Below are positions 62,040 through 64,000 of a DNA stretch of 64,000 nt, in pieces. Both the position numbers and the translations under genes were made by a program. A model generated the notes under the pieces. The model saw only the letters and a program-made list of their open reading frames with translations, ran no database searches and had not been told where the DNA came from. Every line of letters begins with the position of its first letter. Position 1 is the first letter of the stretch. This DNA comes from Patagioenas fasciata (Eukaryota; Chordata; Aves; Columbiformes; Columbidae): assembly GCF_037038585.1 (NCBI RefSeq), contig NC_092525.1:31584367-31648366 (forward strand), read 5' to 3'.

Positions 62040-64000
62040 CTAATGTGGAAATAAAGAAAGCAATAAATAAGCCAAATGTTCCAAGTGATTTTAAAATGAA
62101 AATTCTGTCTTACAAAAATAAAATTTCCATCCAACACAGAAACAGCTTGTAACATTCCAGACACATTTACACTGTAACTGTAATGGTTTAAAAAGGTTTC
62201 TGTCATTAATTAATCTTCAGAGTTACAGGTTGGTGCAGAGAATGAAGGAATATTCAGAACGCTTTGGACTCAACACTTCCACAAGATCCTAACAAGATCC
62301 CCAAAGCTGCCCGTCTCTTTTCTTAGAACACGAAGTTCTGCTTTGCCCAACTTTAGTCACAGCTGTTCTGGCAGCTTCTGCATTCCCGCTCACCACTGTG
62401 ATGGACCGACCAGCTAACCTGAAACAAATGCCTAAAACAAAACATATACTTGATGTGTGTACTAAAGCTAGACTGACACACTGGCTGCATGGCGATCTTA
62501 ACCAGTGTCATCACAAGAACTTCCCCCACTATCTTCCACTCTTTTTTCCAAATTGCTTCCCTCATTTTTTGTTTCTCACACCTCTGCTGCTTTTTCTCAG
62601 TTTGATTTTTCTATTTCTTCTGCTGCACAACTCATTCCCTTTCCAAAAGACTTATAGATTTGACAACATCAAAAAACAGGGAAATGTAATCTGGAAGTCA
62701 AGACCAGCCATAGCTTCAGCTAAACAAAGGACTAAAGGCCACTACGACTACCCCACCTACAATAAATCAGCGTATTTTTGTATTAGCTAATTTAAGAGTA
62801 TCTTTTAAAACCTGTAAATAGTATTTGGAATTAAATATGTATCTCCTGATAAGTATTTTGCTCCCAGCTGCTGTTTTGTAGAGCATTCTTTCATCTTCCC
62901 CAAAAACAGGTGATAAAAAGGGACATAATCTTCCATTTCCTCCAGGTCCTTAAGGAAGAGATGCATGTAGTACGTATACACGTATGTGTATCTGTGGTTC
63001 CATACAGGAAACAGTAAGGCTGACTGGCTCTTTGAATGCTACATACAAAGTGAGCAAACTGGGAAAAAGAAAGAGGAGGGGAAGCCCTGTCAGGTTCATT
63101 CAGCTGCCATCACACTGGGGAATTTTCTTACAACAGTAAATGCCAAGGTCCAGCTTGAAAACCAACACAAATTTTCAGAGCTTCCCTCTCCAAAATTCTC
63201 AGAACGATGTCATCTTGTCCAGCTGGTAACCACGATTTAATTTCAGAACAGGCTGAATCTCTCCCACCTCTGCAGCCAAATGCAATAGATACTCTAATGC
63301 ATTAATACATTTAAACTATTATCGATCATTAATTACACTGCATGAAAAGTAAAGAATCAGTTTTCTTTTTAGCACACAGCTGCAGTTACATAATATAACT
63401 GAGGAGGGAATAAAGTACCAGCTATATCCTTTCTTTCTCTGAAGATCTGCTTTCTTGGAATCCTGTCAAGTAGAAATTAAATCCTACCACTAACAACCTC
63501 TACGAATGATTTCCTATAATAAACGGCAGAAACTGACTTGAAGCATTAAAATAACCTCACAGAAATTTGTGGGAATTATTAAAATGACTCACTGATATGC
63601 TCCAATACTAAATAAAGACCTAGCATAAAATTTAAATAGGCATATGCATCATTATTAATTTATATAGCTAATGCATGTCTTAATAATCTTTTTTTGTTGA
63701 TCCATGAAGGCATCTTGCCCAGAAAGTGTTACTTGAAACTCATATAATAATACAAGAAAGGAGTAATTTTCTCTGCTTTCAGATTTTTCTTGGGCGTAGG
63801 AATATTTTTACCTATTTCATAGTAGTATTTCTTCTGGGACGTTTACCTGGATGGAGCTTCAACAGTATATTTTGTCAATGAGGTATTAGAAATGTTTATG
63901 TTCTCAGACAAACCTCAGAAGTTTTGAAAACTAGCAGCAGGTATAATAAAAATCTATACAACACTCCCATATGTAAAAATCTACAAAATGTGACATTCAG
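62040..64000 (-). other. FNBP1L: FNBP1L intron, continues past the right edge
   Basis: I searched for the preceding exon (the one expected to end in a KLWLFGKK-type segment) and did not see it, so this intron is more than 1.96 kb. Open frames here (plus 62398-62790, 62986-63240) have no family features. No repeat was recognised. Confidence 0.8.

Noticed and set aside
62398-62790. 130-codon open frame on plus in the FNBP1L intron
   Set aside because: The hydrophobic run of F and L comes from a pyrimidine-rich stretch; there is no homologue that I recognise and it is antisense to an intron.
1-64000. Bacterial-type systems (CRISPR, operons, integrons, phage)
   Set aside because: No regularly spaced repeats, no dense coding, and spliced vertebrate genes across the window.

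Overview
The window is nuclear DNA of a vertebrate, almost certainly a bird. It is AT-rich and intron-dominated, with GT-AG introns. Its recognisable interspersed repeats are mostly CR1 LINE pieces carrying the avian-type 3' tail (octamer related to ATTCTATG). I see no sign of prokaryotic, plasmid or phage sequence. Two protein-coding genes lie tail to tail: BCAR3 on the plus strand and FNBP1L (TOCA-1) on the minus strand. As I recall, these two are also neighbours on human chromosome 1p22, so this looks like conserved synteny. Both identifications rest on reading the exon translations against remembered family sequences; no database search was run.

Layout. 1-14261 is intron (or upstream sequence) of BCAR3; it holds a CR1 3' end, a hAT-like DNA transposon and a CR1 reverse-transcriptase fragment. 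A 40-bp BCAR3 exon (14262-14301) is followed by a 24.5-kb intron (14302-38828), which carries two more CR1 3' ends, a 53-bp tandem duplication, simple repeats and a poly(A)-tailed retrocopy-like insertion. From 38829 to 49806 nine more coding exons complete BCAR3: the SH2 domain, a divergent proline/serine-rich middle and the C-terminal Cdc25-like (NSP) domain. About 720 codons are present, and roughly the first 105 residues must lie upstream of the window. The 3' ends of the two genes are separated by well under 1 kb. FNBP1L is read leftwards from 62039 to 54227 and then through a 3.3-kb 3' UTR to about 50915. Its in-window exons encode an alternatively used linker segment, a 15-nt microexon, the Cdc42-binding HR1 coiled coil and the C-terminal SH3 domain. 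The F-BAR domain is outside the window, to the right.

Functionally both genes are signalling adaptors of the actin and adhesion machinery. BCAR3 couples phosphotyrosine receptors and phosphatases to p130Cas/BCAR1. FNBP1L couples membrane curvature and Cdc42 to N-WASP and dynamin. Nothing here suggests that they are co-regulated beyond being neighbours.

I did not find a new multi-gene system. The most interesting items are splice- and repeat-level: the FNBP1L microexon and cassette, a candidate frameshifting mini-exon in BCAR3, a candidate alternative BCAR3 start, a polyadenylated retrocopy with a 10-bp direct repeat (unexpected in a CR1-dominated genome), and a nested palindrome inside the hAT element.
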